Assembly (NCBI GenBank): GCA_963823845.1
Contig: CAWGND010000016.1
Span: 1-64,000 of the forward strand
Reading direction: 5' to 3'
Length of the DNA: 64,000 nt
Source of the DNA: Alloacidobacterium sp963823845
GTDB lineage: Bacteria; Acidobacteriota; Terriglobia; Terriglobales; Acidobacteriaceae
Shown here: positions 42,359-51,409 of the stretch, in pieces
How the letters are laid out: each line of letters opens with the position of its first letter
How positions within the stretch are numbered: the first letter of the stretch is position 1
Position numbers and translations under genes: made by a program
Notes under the pieces: generated by a model
The model's database searches: none
Told to the model about the DNA's origin: nothing
Seen by the model: only the letters and a program-made list of their open reading frames with translations

Positions 42359-42943
42359 CTATCCTTCATCTGCCTCTTCTTGTTGTTCTGTGGTTCCGGG
42401 GGCGTTGATGGTGAGGAGGCCTTCGGGGAGGGACATTTCTATGCGCTTTTGTTCGAGGCTGATTTTGCGCAGGTAGGCTTTGGCAAAGGGGATGAGGATG
42501 TCTTCTTTGTTTCCGGCGGCGCGGACGATCAATAGGGAGGTGCTGGTGGTTTCGCGGTCGACGCTAGTGATGGTGCCGATGTCTCCTGCGTTCGCGGGGC
42601 CGATGTCGATGATGTGGCAGCCGATGAGGTCATCAATGTAGACGGAGTCGTCTTCGAGCGGGGCGCGCTGATCGCGAGGGATGGCGACGTCGAATCCGCG
42701 CAGGGTGTCGGCGTCGGAGATGGAGTCGATTCCGGCAAACTTGAGGACGACGCGGCCCTTATGCAGCCAGTGCCATTCAAGCTCGACGGGGCGCGATTTT
42801 CCCTCCTGCGACAGCAGGAAGAGATGACGGCGCTCGGCGAAGCGCTCTGGAAAGTCGGTGAGTATGTCGGCGATGAGTTCGCCGTCGCGTCCCTGCGGGC
42901 GGACGAGATGCGCGACGAGCACCCAGAGCTCTTCATTGGCCAT
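42359..42943 (-). CDS. rimM: Ribosome maturation factor RimM
   Basis: This 194-residue protein has the RimM N-terminal barrel (VLVAHLVRPQGRDGELIADI), the LFLLSQEGKSRPVELEWHWL stretch and a C-terminal PRC barrel (DDSVYIDDLIGCHIID ... IPFAKAYLRKI). It assists 30S assembly. It follows khpA in the operon. Its 3' end is duplicated in decayed form at 40758-40876. Confidence 0.93.
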   Translation of the reverse strand: MANEELWVLVAHLVRPQGRDGELIADILTDFPERFAERRHLFLLSQEGKSRPVELEWHWLHKGRVVLKFAGIDSISDADTLRGFDVAIPRDQRAPLEDDSVYIDDLIGCHIIDIGPANAGDIGTITSVDRETTSTSLLIVRAAGNKEDILIPFAKAYLRKISLEQKRIEMSLPEGLLTINAPGTTEQQEEADEG

Positions 42944-43113
42944 GAAAGTGATTGTACGGGGACTGACCCTTGGTCATCATCGGATCGGGGCACGGGTAAC
43001 AAACAGGTGGTTACCTGATGGCGACACACGTACGCAACGCGACTGCTAGAGCGCGGGAATAGCCGTAGACGATCATGGCCGGGAGGGGTGGTCCGGTGGC
43101 GCGCCGCGAGAGG

Positions 43114-43401
43114 CTATTCGGCGGATACCTGTTTGTCGAGGTGCTCTTCGAGGATGTCAAGGGTGTATCGATGGTGGTGCTTCATGCTGACCGCACCCAG
43201 GATCGTACGCATGGAGCGCGCTGTACGTCCCTGTTTTCCAATGACTTTCCCTACGTCCCCTGGAGCAACGCGGAGTCGCAAAACAGTACTTTCTTCACGG
43301 TCTACAGCTTCGACTACTACCGCAGTCGGGTCATCCACCAGAGCCTTAGCGATCTCGGTGACTAATTCCTGCATGTTGTCCGGCATTTCTTCGTGCGTCA
43401 T
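43114..43401 (-). CDS. khpA: KH-domain RNA-binding protein
   Basis: This 95-residue protein has a single KH domain with the GxxG loop in GDVGKVIGKQGRTARSMRTI (about residues 48-67). KhpA is usual between rpsP and rimM and binds many RNAs. ATG 43401 (MTHEEMPDNM) is used; ATG 43386 is also possible. Confidence 0.92.
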   Translation of the reverse strand: MTHEEMPDNMQELVTEIAKALVDDPTAVVVEAVDREESTVLRLRVAPGDVGKVIGKQGRTARSMRTILGAVSMKHHHRYTLDILEEHLDKQVSAE

Positions 43402-43556
43402 TCCAACCCCTCACTGAGTACGTACTTGTCTCTCGGGTTGGCCAATACTAACAGCAAGCCGAGGGGGGATGACAGTGCATTCTGGTGTCCTGTTTTCGGG
43501 TTACTTCCGGAACTTTAAGGAGATAACTCGCCCTCAGGGGAGGCCGAAAGAATGCG

Positions 43557-43580
43557 CCGCCCGGACGCGTTTCCGGGCGG
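43557..43580 (-). terminator. Hairpin between rpsP and khpA
   Basis: CCGCCCGGA pairs with TCCGGGCGG around a 6-base loop, right after the rpsP stop on the minus strand. It may partly terminate transcription or protect the rpsP message. Confidence 0.5.
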
Positions 43581-43590
43581 GAAAAACTGA

Positions 43591-43830
43591 TTAAGCTGCC
43601 GGAGCGGCCGGCGTCTTGAGCAGCTTGGCAACGGTGTCAGAGAGCTGGGCACCTTTGCCGGTCCAGTAGTCGACGCGCTCGCGCTTGATGTCGACGGTGG
43701 CGGGGCTGGTGCGGGGGTTGTAGGTGCCAACCACCTCGACTGAGCGACCGTTGCGGGCGCGGTCCTTCTCAATGACAACGACACGGTAATAAGGCTGCTT
43801 GCGGGCGCCAAAGCGCGCCAAACGAATCAT
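43591..43830 (-). CDS. rpsP: 30S ribosomal protein S16
   Basis: Canonical start MIRLARFGARKQPYYRVVVI at ATG 43830 (an ATG two codons earlier also exists). The product has 79 residues with VVGTYNPR and VDYWTGKGAQLSDTV. First gene of the ribosomal operon. Confidence 0.96.
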   Translation of the reverse strand: MIRLARFGARKQPYYRVVVIEKDRARNGRSVEVVGTYNPRTSPATVDIKRERVDYWTGKGAQLSDTVAKLLKTPAAPAA

Positions 43831-43967
43831 CAGCACGGGGAAATCTTCCTTTCAGATCCTGGTTGTTGGTCAGGGATGTATTTACAAGCGGCAGCGACGG
43901 GCGCGGGCACGCGGAAATCCCAACGCTTAAGTATAGCAGGGTTTGAAGAGGGCTGGGATGGATGTTA

Positions 43968-44120
43968 AACGACGCTCACTGGCACATTCGATGCCTTTAT
44001 GATCACACTGACCTTATCTCCCAGCTGCAGATCTAACGCCCTTACACTCGCCTTCGTGGTGGAGGCAACCACTGCGTTTCCACTGGCCAAGCTGATTTCC
44101 CCTGTTTACAGCCCCTTTGC
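43968..44120 (-). pseudogene. Remnant of a molybdate-binding (Mop/TOBE) domain gene
   Basis: On the minus strand TGEISLASGNAVVASTTKAS followed by VRALDLQLGDKVSVIIKASN is the second half of a Mop domain. A TAA directly precedes TGEIS and no start remains. It is the decayed end of a molybdopterin-binding protein gene. Confidence 0.6.
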
Positions 44121-44170
44121 TCTAGCCTGGCCACAACCGTCTGGTTGAGAAATGCCCGGGATTCGCAAAT

Positions 44171-44749
44171 GTGTTGACTTTTGACGGCGGCGGCTTTGTA
44201 CTGCTCGGAGGAACGGCACCGTCCCCCGGGCTGACGTCTCCGGTCATAAGTATTCGAGAGATGGTCATCGTGGATAGCGAGAAAGTGCTGCCGGAATTCA
44301 TACAGGAATGGAAAGAGCGAAGAAAACGCTCGGAATTGTCCTCAGCGGAGAGCGGGAATCCGTCTCCGAAACCTAGCTCGATTGCCCAACGCCAAAGAAC
44401 TGAATTTTGGAAACAGCTGCTTAAGGAACTCGAGTTCACTGCAAGCGCCCTGCGCGAAATCGATTTCACTGGCTCAATCAATCCGTTCGGCGAAGAGATC
44501 GTGCGGGTATCTTTGAGAGATGACGGCATACCGCCCAAATCTACACGGACCGATCTGATTCTGGATGGTGACCGTATCCGTTGCAGTGTGTTGAACGGCG
44601 GCATCTACTACCTGAATTTCGCAGCCTTATCCGATACGGCGGTAGTCGTTCAGGACATCCAGAGAAATGGCGGTTCCATGGACGCACGGAAAACTGCCGA
44701 ATACGTTGTAGAGCGAATGTTGAACATTCTTGAATGGACTCGCAGTTAA
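44171..44749 (+). CDS. Hypothetical protein
   Basis: 192 residues, or 162 from ATG 44261 (MVIVDSEKVLPEFIQEWKER), which looks the better start. It is mixed alpha/beta with a basic segment after the first helix (ERRKRSELSSAES) and a C-terminal helix (RKTAEYVVERMLNILEWTRS). No signal, membrane segment or known motif is seen. Transcribed away from rpsP; followed by a strong hairpin. Confidence 0.55.
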   Translation: MLTFDGGGFVLLGGTAPSPGLTSPVISIREMVIVDSEKVLPEFIQEWKERRKRSELSSAESGNPSPKPSSIAQRQRTEFWKQLLKELEFTASALREIDFTGSINPFGEEIVRVSLRDDGIPPKSTRTDLILDGDRIRCSVLNGGIYYLNFAALSDTAVVVQDIQRNGGSMDARKTAEYVVERMLNILEWTRS

Positions 44750-44770
44750 ACAGACGGGCTTGCTCGTGCT

Positions 44771-44811
44771 AGCGGCTGCCCCGGTCTCAAGTCGAGACCG
44801 GGGCAGCCGCT
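44771..44811 (+). terminator. Long perfect hairpin after the hypothetical gene
   Basis: An 18-bp perfect stem (44771-44788 with 44794-44811, loop AAGTC) whose core CCCCGGTCTC/GAGACCGGGG resembles the dispersed hairpin family. No T run. Confidence 0.55.
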
Positions 44812-44905
44812 CTCGTTGTAGATGGGTTGCCCCCGGTATGAATGGGCCAACCGCCCCATGTGGTTCCTTGTTCCACGATGAGTGAGTTGGCGCTTTGTCG
44901 TCAAC

Positions 44906-45300
44906 TTACCGGGGTCGCGCTCGCCTCTTCCCATGATCGAGGTTGACTCTCTGCGGTACTGCCATGGAGGAAATACCCAGAAGCGGTCGGAGAATCAGCC
45001 GTGTATTGCCAACTGCCTTTGCGGAAGCCGCACCGGATCGCATCATCTTGATCTGCTCCACGAATACCGTTTCAAGCTCAGTCAGCGTCTCCGTGGGAGT
45101 CCCGCCCGTGAATTCGGCGAAGTCGTGGGCCACCTCGGTCCAGGACCGTGTGGCAAAGCGCGCCTTGCTTTCTAGAGCCGCTTGGAACCGGGCGTTCCTC
45201 GCGAACAATTTGGGGCGCATGCCCACCTGTTGAATAAACTTTCGCTCAAACTGGCGAATGCCCAACCCGGCGCCGTTTGCAAGTGCGGCCAGCCCAGGAT
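44906..45300 (-). pseudogene. AraC-family regulator remnant
   Basis: The end of the DNA-binding domain is readable: GLAALANGAGLGIRQFERKF, then QQVGMRPKLFARNARFQAAL and EFTGGTPTETL. The segment usually found between the two HTH helices (SWTEVAHDF ... EFTGGTPT) is shortened, and the N-terminal sensor part is missing upstream of about 45300. It is a decayed gene next to a 24-bp palindrome. Confidence 0.7.
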
Positions 45301-45315
45301 TTTTGATCCTGCCGT

Positions 45316-45339
45316 AGACGGAAGAATATTCTTCCGTCT
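45316..45339. repeat. 24-bp perfect palindrome at a gene-fusion junction
   Basis: AGACGGAAGAAT followed directly by ATTCTTCCGTCT. It lies between the truncated AraC gene and the truncated phosphoesterase gene. Confidence 0.8.
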
Positions 45340-45363
45340 GTAACGTTGCTGTAAAGCGTTTGA

Positions 45364-46359
45364 CATGGGCCGGGCTTTAGTAAGGACGGAGCTGGCGGTT
45401 TCACACTGGTGAGCGATGCCGATCCGGTGGGCGATGTCTGCTCGACGACGACTGGTGCATTGGTGCAGTTTGGCGGCCAGAACGTTGGCGACCTGCTGAA
45501 TGTCCGCGGCGTTACCTGGGGCTTTTTTGAAGGCGGCTTTAACCTGCAAACCAAGAACCCGAACGGCACGACGGGCTGCAAGCGCTCGCATACTTCAACG
45601 ATCACAAACAGCGCGAAGGCCGATTATATTCCGCATCACCAGCCCTTCCAGTACTACAAGTCGACGTGGAACCCGCAGCACCTGCGGCCCAGCTCGACGC
45701 GGATGATTGGCCAGACGGACCAGGCAAACCACCATTACGACACGGATGACTTCTTTGCTGCAGTGAATGCGGGTGCGATACCGGCGGTGAGCTTCCTGAA
45801 GGCTCCGGGCTACCAGGATGCGCACGCTGGGTACTCGGACCCGCTGGATGAGCAGACGTTCGTTGTGCAGGTAATCAACTTCCTGCAGACGCGGCCGGAA
45901 TGGAAGTCGACGGCGGTTGTGATTGCGTATGACGACTCGGACGGATGGTATGACCACCAGATGAGCCCGATCGTGAACCAGTCGCAGACGGCCATGGATG
46001 CGTTAACGGCTCCCGGCCAGTGCGGCAGCAGCGCCAACACTGCTCTGGCAGGGGTCAATGCAGACCATGTGCAGGGACGCTGCGGCTACGGGCCACGGCT
46101 TCCATTGCTCGTGATCTCGCCCTATGCCAAGAGCAACTGTGTCGATCACACGATCACCGACCAGAGCTCGATTACCCGGTTTATCGAGGACAACTGGCTG
46201 GGCAGTCAGCGGATTGACGGCTCATTCGACGCGATTGCCGGAACGTTGAACGGCATGTTCGACTTCAGCAAGAAAGCTCCGAATGGCGGGCTGTATTTGC
46301 TGGATCCGAGCACTGGCCTGGTCACTGTCGATCAGGATGGCGGACACGGCAGCTGGTAG
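45364..46359 (+). pseudogene. Phosphoesterase (phospholipase C/acid phosphatase family), N-terminus missing
   Basis: The homologous frame begins after TGA at 45361 with HGPGFSKDGAGGFTLVSDAD and continues to the stop at 46359. The GTG at 45409 could start a 316-residue product. Present are the C-terminal parts of the PF04185 fold: HHQPFQYY, HYDTDDFF, VVIAYDDSDGWYDH and RLPLLVISPYAKSN. The N-terminal half with the catalytic nucleophile is gone, so activity is unlikely. A 5' deletion seems to have joined it to the AraC remnant. Confidence 0.75.
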
Positions 46360-46426
46360 TACTTAGTTTTCTCTTCCGGGGTAGCGGCGCGACGCCTGCT
46401 ACCCTTTCTCTTTTGAGGGACGATTT

Positions 46427-48007
46427 TTGATTACACGACGGAAGTTCGTTGCGGGCAGTGGACTGGTGGTGGCTGATGCTGCTCTGGGACGGAATATTTC
46501 TGCAGCGGCGAAAGCCGAAGCACTTGATCCTTCAACTTTGCCTGCGTTCGTGGATGCTCTGCCGATTCCTGCAATCGTGCAGGCGACGGGAACACGCGCG
46601 AATCCGGACAACGCGAAGGAGCAGATACCGTACTACCGCATGGCGATGCGCGAAGCGATGGTGAAGGTGCATCGTGATCTGCCGCCGACGAAGATGTGGA
46701 CGCTGGGAGGGAGTTTTCCAGGGCCTACGATTGAGACGCAGAGTGCGAAAGGCATGATCGTCGAGTGGGCGAATGAGCTTCCGGCGAAGCATTTTCTGCC
46801 GATCGATCACTCGCTGCATGGTGCGGGGAATGATGTGCCAGAGGTGCGCGGAGTAGTGCATCTGCATGGCGGACGCACGCCTCCTGAAAGCGATGGTTAT
46901 CCGGAAGAGTGGGTGGTGCCGGGGAAGTCGCAGACTTGCTACTACCCTTCGTCGCAGCATGCGGCGCAGCTGTTTTATCACGACCACACGATGGGGATTA
47001 ACCGGCTGAACACATATGCGGGCATGATGGGGATGTTTATCATCCGCGACCCGCGCGAGGACGTGTATGAGCTGCCGGGCGGGAAGTATGAGATTCCGCT
47101 GCTGATTTGTGACCGCATGCTGAAGACTGACGGGCAGCTGGAGTATCCGGTGTCAGAGAAGCCGGGCGAGGTATGGGTACCGGAGGTTTTCGGCAACGCG
47201 ATTCTGGCGAATGGGAAGCTGCTGCCGTATTGCGACGTGGAGCCGCGGCTGTATCGCTTCCGCGTGATGAATGGGTCGAATGGGCGGTTCTTCCGCTTTT
47301 CGCTGGCGAATGGGGCTGAGTTTTATCAGATTGGGTCGGACCAGGGGTTGTTGACTGCTCCGGTGAAGCTCAAGCGGGTGACAATAGCTCCGGCGGAGCG
47401 CGCGGATCTTCTGATTGACTTCAGCGCGATGCCTGGCAAGCGCGTGAACTGGGTGAGCGACAGCTTTTCCATTCTGCAGTTTCGCGTGGGGAAGACGGCT
47501 GGGAGCGGGAAGGACACGATTCCAGACAAGCTGCATCAGTTTGAGCGAATCGCGGAATCGAGCGCGGTGAAGACACGGCAACTGACGCTCGATGAGCGGA
47601 TGGATGATATTCAGCGGTCGATGGGGATGCTGCTGAACAATACGCCCTGGCATGCTCCTATTACGGAGAAGCCGGTGCTCAATTCGACGGAGATCTGGGA
47701 GCTGGTGAATTTGACGGATGATTCGCATCCGATTCATTTGCATCTGGTGCGGCTTCAGATTCTGGATCGACGGAGATTTGACGCGTTTCATTTTCAGGCG
47801 ACCGGTGAATTGCGGTTTACCGGGCCGGTTGTGCAGCCAGATCCGAATGAGATGGGGTGGAAGGATACTGTGCGCTGTGATCCGAACATGGTGACCCGGA
47901 TCATTGTTCCGTTTAATGGGTTCGCGGGGCGGTATGTGTGGCATTGTCATGTGCTGGAACATGAAGACAATGAGATGATGCGGCCGTTTGAGGTGGTGAC
48001 GGGGTGA
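46427..48007 (+). CDS. Multicopper oxidase (CotA/bilirubin-oxidase-like)
   Basis: Start TTG 46427 with GAGGGA 6-7 bases upstream; 526 residues. The Tat signal is RRKFVAGSGLVVADAAL. Copper ligands are in order: VHLHGG (about residue 145), FYHDHTMG (about 187), HPIHLHLV (about 437) and HCHVLEHEDNEMM (about 505), giving a complete type 1/2/3 site with an axial Met. It oxidises phenolics or metals with O2 in the periplasm. Confidence 0.92.
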   Translation: MITRRKFVAGSGLVVADAALGRNISAAAKAEALDPSTLPAFVDALPIPAIVQATGTRANPDNAKEQIPYYRMAMREAMVKVHRDLPPTKMWTLGGSFPGPTIETQSAKGMIVEWANELPAKHFLPIDHSLHGAGNDVPEVRGVVHLHGGRTPPESDGYPEEWVVPGKSQTCYYPSSQHAAQLFYHDHTMGINRLNTYAGMMGMFIIRDPREDVYELPGGKYEIPLLICDRMLKTDGQLEYPVSEKPGEVWVPEVFGNAILANGKLLPYCDVEPRLYRFRVMNGSNGRFFRFSLANGAEFYQIGSDQGLLTAPVKLKRVTIAPAERADLLIDFSAMPGKRVNWVSDSFSILQFRVGKTAGSGKDTIPDKLHQFERIAESSAVKTRQLTLDERMDDIQRSMGMLLNNTPWHAPITEKPVLNSTEIWELVNLTDDSHPIHLHLVRLQILDRRRFDAFHFQATGELRFTGPVVQPDPNEMGWKDTVRCDPNMVTRIIVPFNGFAGRYVWHCHVLEHEDNEMMRPFEVVTG

Positions 48008-48045
48008 GCGGTTTGCGCTCGTCGTGAATGTTGATACTGCAGCTC

Positions 48046-48151
48046 CTTCGACTGCGCACGCTTCGCATGCTCCGCTCAGGGTGACAACTTAATTGGGTTG
48101 GGTTGGTGCTTTCCCACCCTTTCGCAAAATGCGCGAAAGGATGGGGCACCC
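48046..48151 (+). repeat. CTCAGGGTGAC repeat and GGGGCACCC-tailed hairpin
   Basis: TTCGACTGCGCACGCTTCGC ... CTCAGGGTGAC (48046-48085), then CCCACCCTTTCGC, loop, GCGAAAGGATGGGGCACCC (48113-48151). The IS630 element begins immediately after the hairpin tail. Confidence 0.75.
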
Positions 48152-48153
48152 TA

Positions 48154-49294
48154 GTGTCATGAGTCAGAAATAGATTGAATAATACAGTTAGGTGCGGCAT
48201 AGTTGAGTATGGCACTGGGCCGCCCTACCAAACCGCTCAACGTAAACGCCGAGGAGAAGGAGAAATTGACGCTGCTGGCGCGTCGGCCGAAGTCTTCGCA
48301 GGCCACAGCCATGCGCGCCCGCATAGTGCTGGGCTGTGATGACGGCCTGAGCAACAGCGCTGTGGCCAGGAAGCTGAATATCACCGGAGCCACTGTATGC
48401 AAATGGCGCGAGCGTTTTCGAGTCAACCGGCTGGAAGGGCTGCTCGATGAGCCGCGGCCGGGCGCTCCGCGCTCGATCAGCGATGCCAAGGTCGAGGCGG
48501 TGATCACGCAGACACTGGAATCGATGCCCACCAACTGCACGCACTGGAGCACGCGGCTGATGGCGCAGAAGACTGGGCTGTCGCAGACTGCGATTGTGCG
48601 CATCTGGCGCGCCTTTGGACTCCAGCCGCACCGGGTGGAGAACTTCAAATTCTCCAAAGACCCGCAGTTTGTCGAGAAGGTCAGGGACATCGTCGGGCTG
48701 TATATGAATCCACCGGAGCACGCGATGGTGCTGTGCGTGGATGAAAAGAGCCAAGTACAGGCTCTGAACCGCACGCAGCCGATTCTGCCCCTGGCGCCAG
48801 GCGTGCCGGCCCGCCAGTCCCATGACTACGAACGGCATGGCGTCACTTCGTTGTTCGCCGCGCTGAATGTGGCCACCGGCGAGGCGCTCGGCAACTGCCA
48901 TCGTCGCCATCGGCATCAGGAGTTCCTGAAGTTTCTGGCCCGGATCGATGCCGCCGTCCCCGCCGACATCGAGGTGCATCTAGTGATGGACAACTACGGC
49001 ACGCACAAAGTCGATAAAGTGCGGAACTGGTTCGCACGCCATCCCCGCTATCATGTGCACTTCACTCCCACCAGCGGAAGTTGGCTGAACCTGGTCGAGC
49101 GACTCTTTGCCGAGATCACCGAGCGCTGTGTCCGCCGCGGCAGCCATACCGCAGTCCCTCAGCTGGAGAAGGCCATGCTGAACTATCTTCGAGAACGCAA
49201 TCGCGCACCGAAACCTTTTGTGTGGACCGCTGACGCCGATCTCATCCTTGGCAAAATCCAGAGGCTTTCTAAACGAATCTCTGACTCAGGACAC
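48154..49294 (+). mobile_element. IS630-family insertion sequence
   Basis: Length 1141 bp, flanked by the TA duplication expected for IS630 (48152-48153 and 49295-49296). The terminal inverted repeats are GTGTCATGAGTCAGA on the left and, read inward, GTGTCCTGAGTCAGA on the right. One transposase gene. It is inserted at the very end of a GGGGCACCC hairpin. Confidence 0.92.
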
Positions 49295-49297
49295 TAG
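48209..49297 (+). CDS. IS630-family transposase
   Basis: 362 residues from ATG 48209 (MALGRPTKPL; another ATG two codons earlier). N-terminal HTH (NSAVARKLNITGATVCKWRE), then the DDE residues in VLCVDEKSQVQAL, LVMDNYGTHK and SGSWLNLVERLFAEIT. Intact. The stop lies in the right terminal repeat and target TA, as is common in this family. Confidence 0.94.
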   Translation: MALGRPTKPLNVNAEEKEKLTLLARRPKSSQATAMRARIVLGCDDGLSNSAVARKLNITGATVCKWRERFRVNRLEGLLDEPRPGAPRSISDAKVEAVITQTLESMPTNCTHWSTRLMAQKTGLSQTAIVRIWRAFGLQPHRVENFKFSKDPQFVEKVRDIVGLYMNPPEHAMVLCVDEKSQVQALNRTQPILPLAPGVPARQSHDYERHGVTSLFAALNVATGEALGNCHRRHRHQEFLKFLARIDAAVPADIEVHLVMDNYGTHKVDKVRNWFARHPRYHVHFTPTSGSWLNLVERLFAEITERCVRRGSHTAVPQLEKAMLNYLRERNRAPKPFVWTADADLILGKIQRLSKRISDSGH

Positions 49298-49320
49298 GTT
49301 GGTGTCTCACTCAGAAAAAG

Positions 49321-49352
49321 ACCCAGGTTAGCTTCGCGAACCTGGGGCACCC
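49321..49352 (+). repeat. GGGGCACCC-tailed hairpin
   Basis: ACCCAGGTTAGC-type arm, loop CTTCG, CGAACCTGGGGCACCC. It lies 25 bases after the IS630 element, so the IS lies between two family hairpins. Confidence 0.65.
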
Positions 49353-49378
49353 GCTCGAGGCTGGTTGGTGGAAATGAG

Positions 49379-51376
49379 TCAGCTTTTTAGTTCGGGGAAG
49401 GCGGTGATGCGCAGTTTCGCGGCGGCATAGGGGACTAACGTCACTGTTTCTTCTGGCTGATCGGTGGTGACGGGGCTTTGCGGGACGGGGTTGGCCACTC
49501 CGTCTTCGGATACCCATGTAGGGAGCTTGCGGGCTTTTACTTCGAGCTTGACCGGTGAGGCTTTGAGAGTGAAGGGGCTTTCGGCGATGGGTGTCTCTGT
49601 TGCTTTGATGGAGTCGGTGCTTACTGCGTAGTTCCATTGCGTGGTGGGATAGACCTGCCAGTCGGCGGTCATGCCGCGGTCGCGCAGCTTGAGCCAGTCT
49701 TCGCCGATGGGGTAAGAGAAGACGAGCGGGCCGCGTTCGAAGGCTATAGAGTCGTTGAATCCTTTGCTGGTGCTGGGTTCGAGGGGGAGGGTGAGTTCGA
49801 TTGTGTCGCCCGGTTTCCATGAGCGATCGATTTTGGCGAAGCTGCCGGGCTGTGGGGCCGCTTGTTGCTGGCCGTTGACGCGGATGCTGGCGTCCTTTGC
49901 CCATGCGGGGATGCGGAGTTGCAGCGGGAAGGTGATTGATTTTTCTGGTTGGACCGCGATGCGGATTTTGTCGCGGAATGGATAGTCGGTTTCTTCTGTG
50001 ATGCGGACGGGCGTGTTGCGAATTGTAGTGTGAACTTCGCAGGGCGCATAGAATGCCGCGACTAAGCCGTCGTCGCTGTTGGTCATCCACAGGTTTGCGG
50101 TCAGCTTGGGCCATCCTTGATGGAAGTTTGCGGTGCAGCAGCCGAAGTTTGGTTCAAGTCCGTAGAGGTTGGATTCGGGGCCGTCGGTGGTCCAGGGCTT
50201 GTGGTTGAGGCTGCACTGGACCTGATTCGGCTGCTGGTTGTATTGGTGCGCCCACATGTCGTCAGTGAAGGTGCCGGGCAGGCAGTTGTAGGCGATGCGT
50301 TCGATGCGGTCGCCGAGTTCGGGTGCGCCCATGATGGCGAGCGCGACTTCGAGCGAGAACATAGTCTCAACTACGGTGCAGAGTTCGGTACCCTGCGAGG
50401 GGTTGCGTCCGGCGAAGTGCTCGTCGGCGGAGAAGATACCGTTGGGCAGGCCGTGGTAGCGGTCTAGCTCAGAGAGTTGATGGAGCAGGGCGTTGCGATC
50501 GGCGGCGTTTCCGCTGATGAGGGACCAGACGGGCGAGGCTTTGAGGGCCATCGCGTTGTTGACGCCATGAGTGGCGAGTGCGGTATCGCCGAGACCGTTG
50601 TGCTCGTTGAGCTTGATGAACTCGGGCGTTATGCGCTGGGTGTATTTGAAGTCGGCGAACTCAGATTGCCAGTCGTATCCCTGCTGGTGGAGGAGCCTGG
50701 CGAGTTCGATGAGCTTGGGGTCGCCGGTGCGGTTGTAGAGCCAGAGCACGCTGAGGACTTCGTCTTGCCAGCGAAACTTGCCCCAATCGCGCAAGGGGCG
50801 CGTGGGCAGTTGCGAAAGCTGATATGTGAAATAGCGCTGGAGAACGGGGATGACGCGCTCGTCACCTGTGGCTTCCTGATATTGGGTGAGTGCTTTGAGC
50901 ATAACCATGCGCGGCCACCAGTCGTCATTCGAATGTGGCCCGATCATGCCGTTGGGCTGCTGATTGTTGAGTGTCCAGTCAATGTACTTCTGCGCTTTAG
51001 CTTTAAGGCGGGAGTCGTCGAGCTGGTATGCAAGCGGAATGAGGCCGTCGAGGAAGTAAGGGCCGCGCTCCCAGGATTCGCCGGTGCCGCCGAGCCAGCC
51101 AGAGTTGGGACCTACGTCGGCCCAGGTTTCGTCGAGATGACCGCCGAGGCCATTGGCTTGAATTTGTAACTGTGTGCGTAACCAGCCTGTAGGGCGGATT
51201 GCGCCTAGCGGGAGTGGGTCGAAGGTGTTGAGAGCCAATGGGACGCGGTTCTTTGTCGGGGGTTGCATGGATGTTGTTGTTTCGGAGAAGGCGACAGCGC
51301 TTGTGTTAGCAGCGAAAAAGGCTGCGGCGCTAAATTGTTTGCAGAAGGTGCGACGGTTGATGTAGGCGTTTCCCAT
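49379..51376 (-). CDS. GH127-family glycosidase (beta-L-arabinofuranosidase-like)
   Basis: The product has 665 residues with an exported start (RRTFCKQFSAAAFFAANTSA, Tat-like). It has an all-alpha (alpha/alpha)6 catalytic region with TELCTVVETMFSLEVAL and a Cys-containing motif FGCCTANFHQGWPK (about residue 425); GH127 enzymes use a Cys nucleophile and zinc-binding Cys residues in this area. C-terminal beta-sandwich. It removes L-arabinofuranose from plant arabinans or glycoproteins (family knowledge). It is adjacent to the uronate genes on the same strand. Confidence 0.85.
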   Translation of the reverse strand: MGNAYINRRTFCKQFSAAAFFAANTSAVAFSETTTSMQPPTKNRVPLALNTFDPLPLGAIRPTGWLRTQLQIQANGLGGHLDETWADVGPNSGWLGGTGESWERGPYFLDGLIPLAYQLDDSRLKAKAQKYIDWTLNNQQPNGMIGPHSNDDWWPRMVMLKALTQYQEATGDERVIPVLQRYFTYQLSQLPTRPLRDWGKFRWQDEVLSVLWLYNRTGDPKLIELARLLHQQGYDWQSEFADFKYTQRITPEFIKLNEHNGLGDTALATHGVNNAMALKASPVWSLISGNAADRNALLHQLSELDRYHGLPNGIFSADEHFAGRNPSQGTELCTVVETMFSLEVALAIMGAPELGDRIERIAYNCLPGTFTDDMWAHQYNQQPNQVQCSLNHKPWTTDGPESNLYGLEPNFGCCTANFHQGWPKLTANLWMTNSDDGLVAAFYAPCEVHTTIRNTPVRITEETDYPFRDKIRIAVQPEKSITFPLQLRIPAWAKDASIRVNGQQQAAPQPGSFAKIDRSWKPGDTIELTLPLEPSTSKGFNDSIAFERGPLVFSYPIGEDWLKLRDRGMTADWQVYPTTQWNYAVSTDSIKATETPIAESPFTLKASPVKLEVKARKLPTWVSEDGVANPVPQSPVTTDQPEETVTLVPYAAAKLRITAFPELKS

Positions 51377-51409
51377 AAACGCCTACATTGTAAGCGAGTC
51401 TACACTGGC

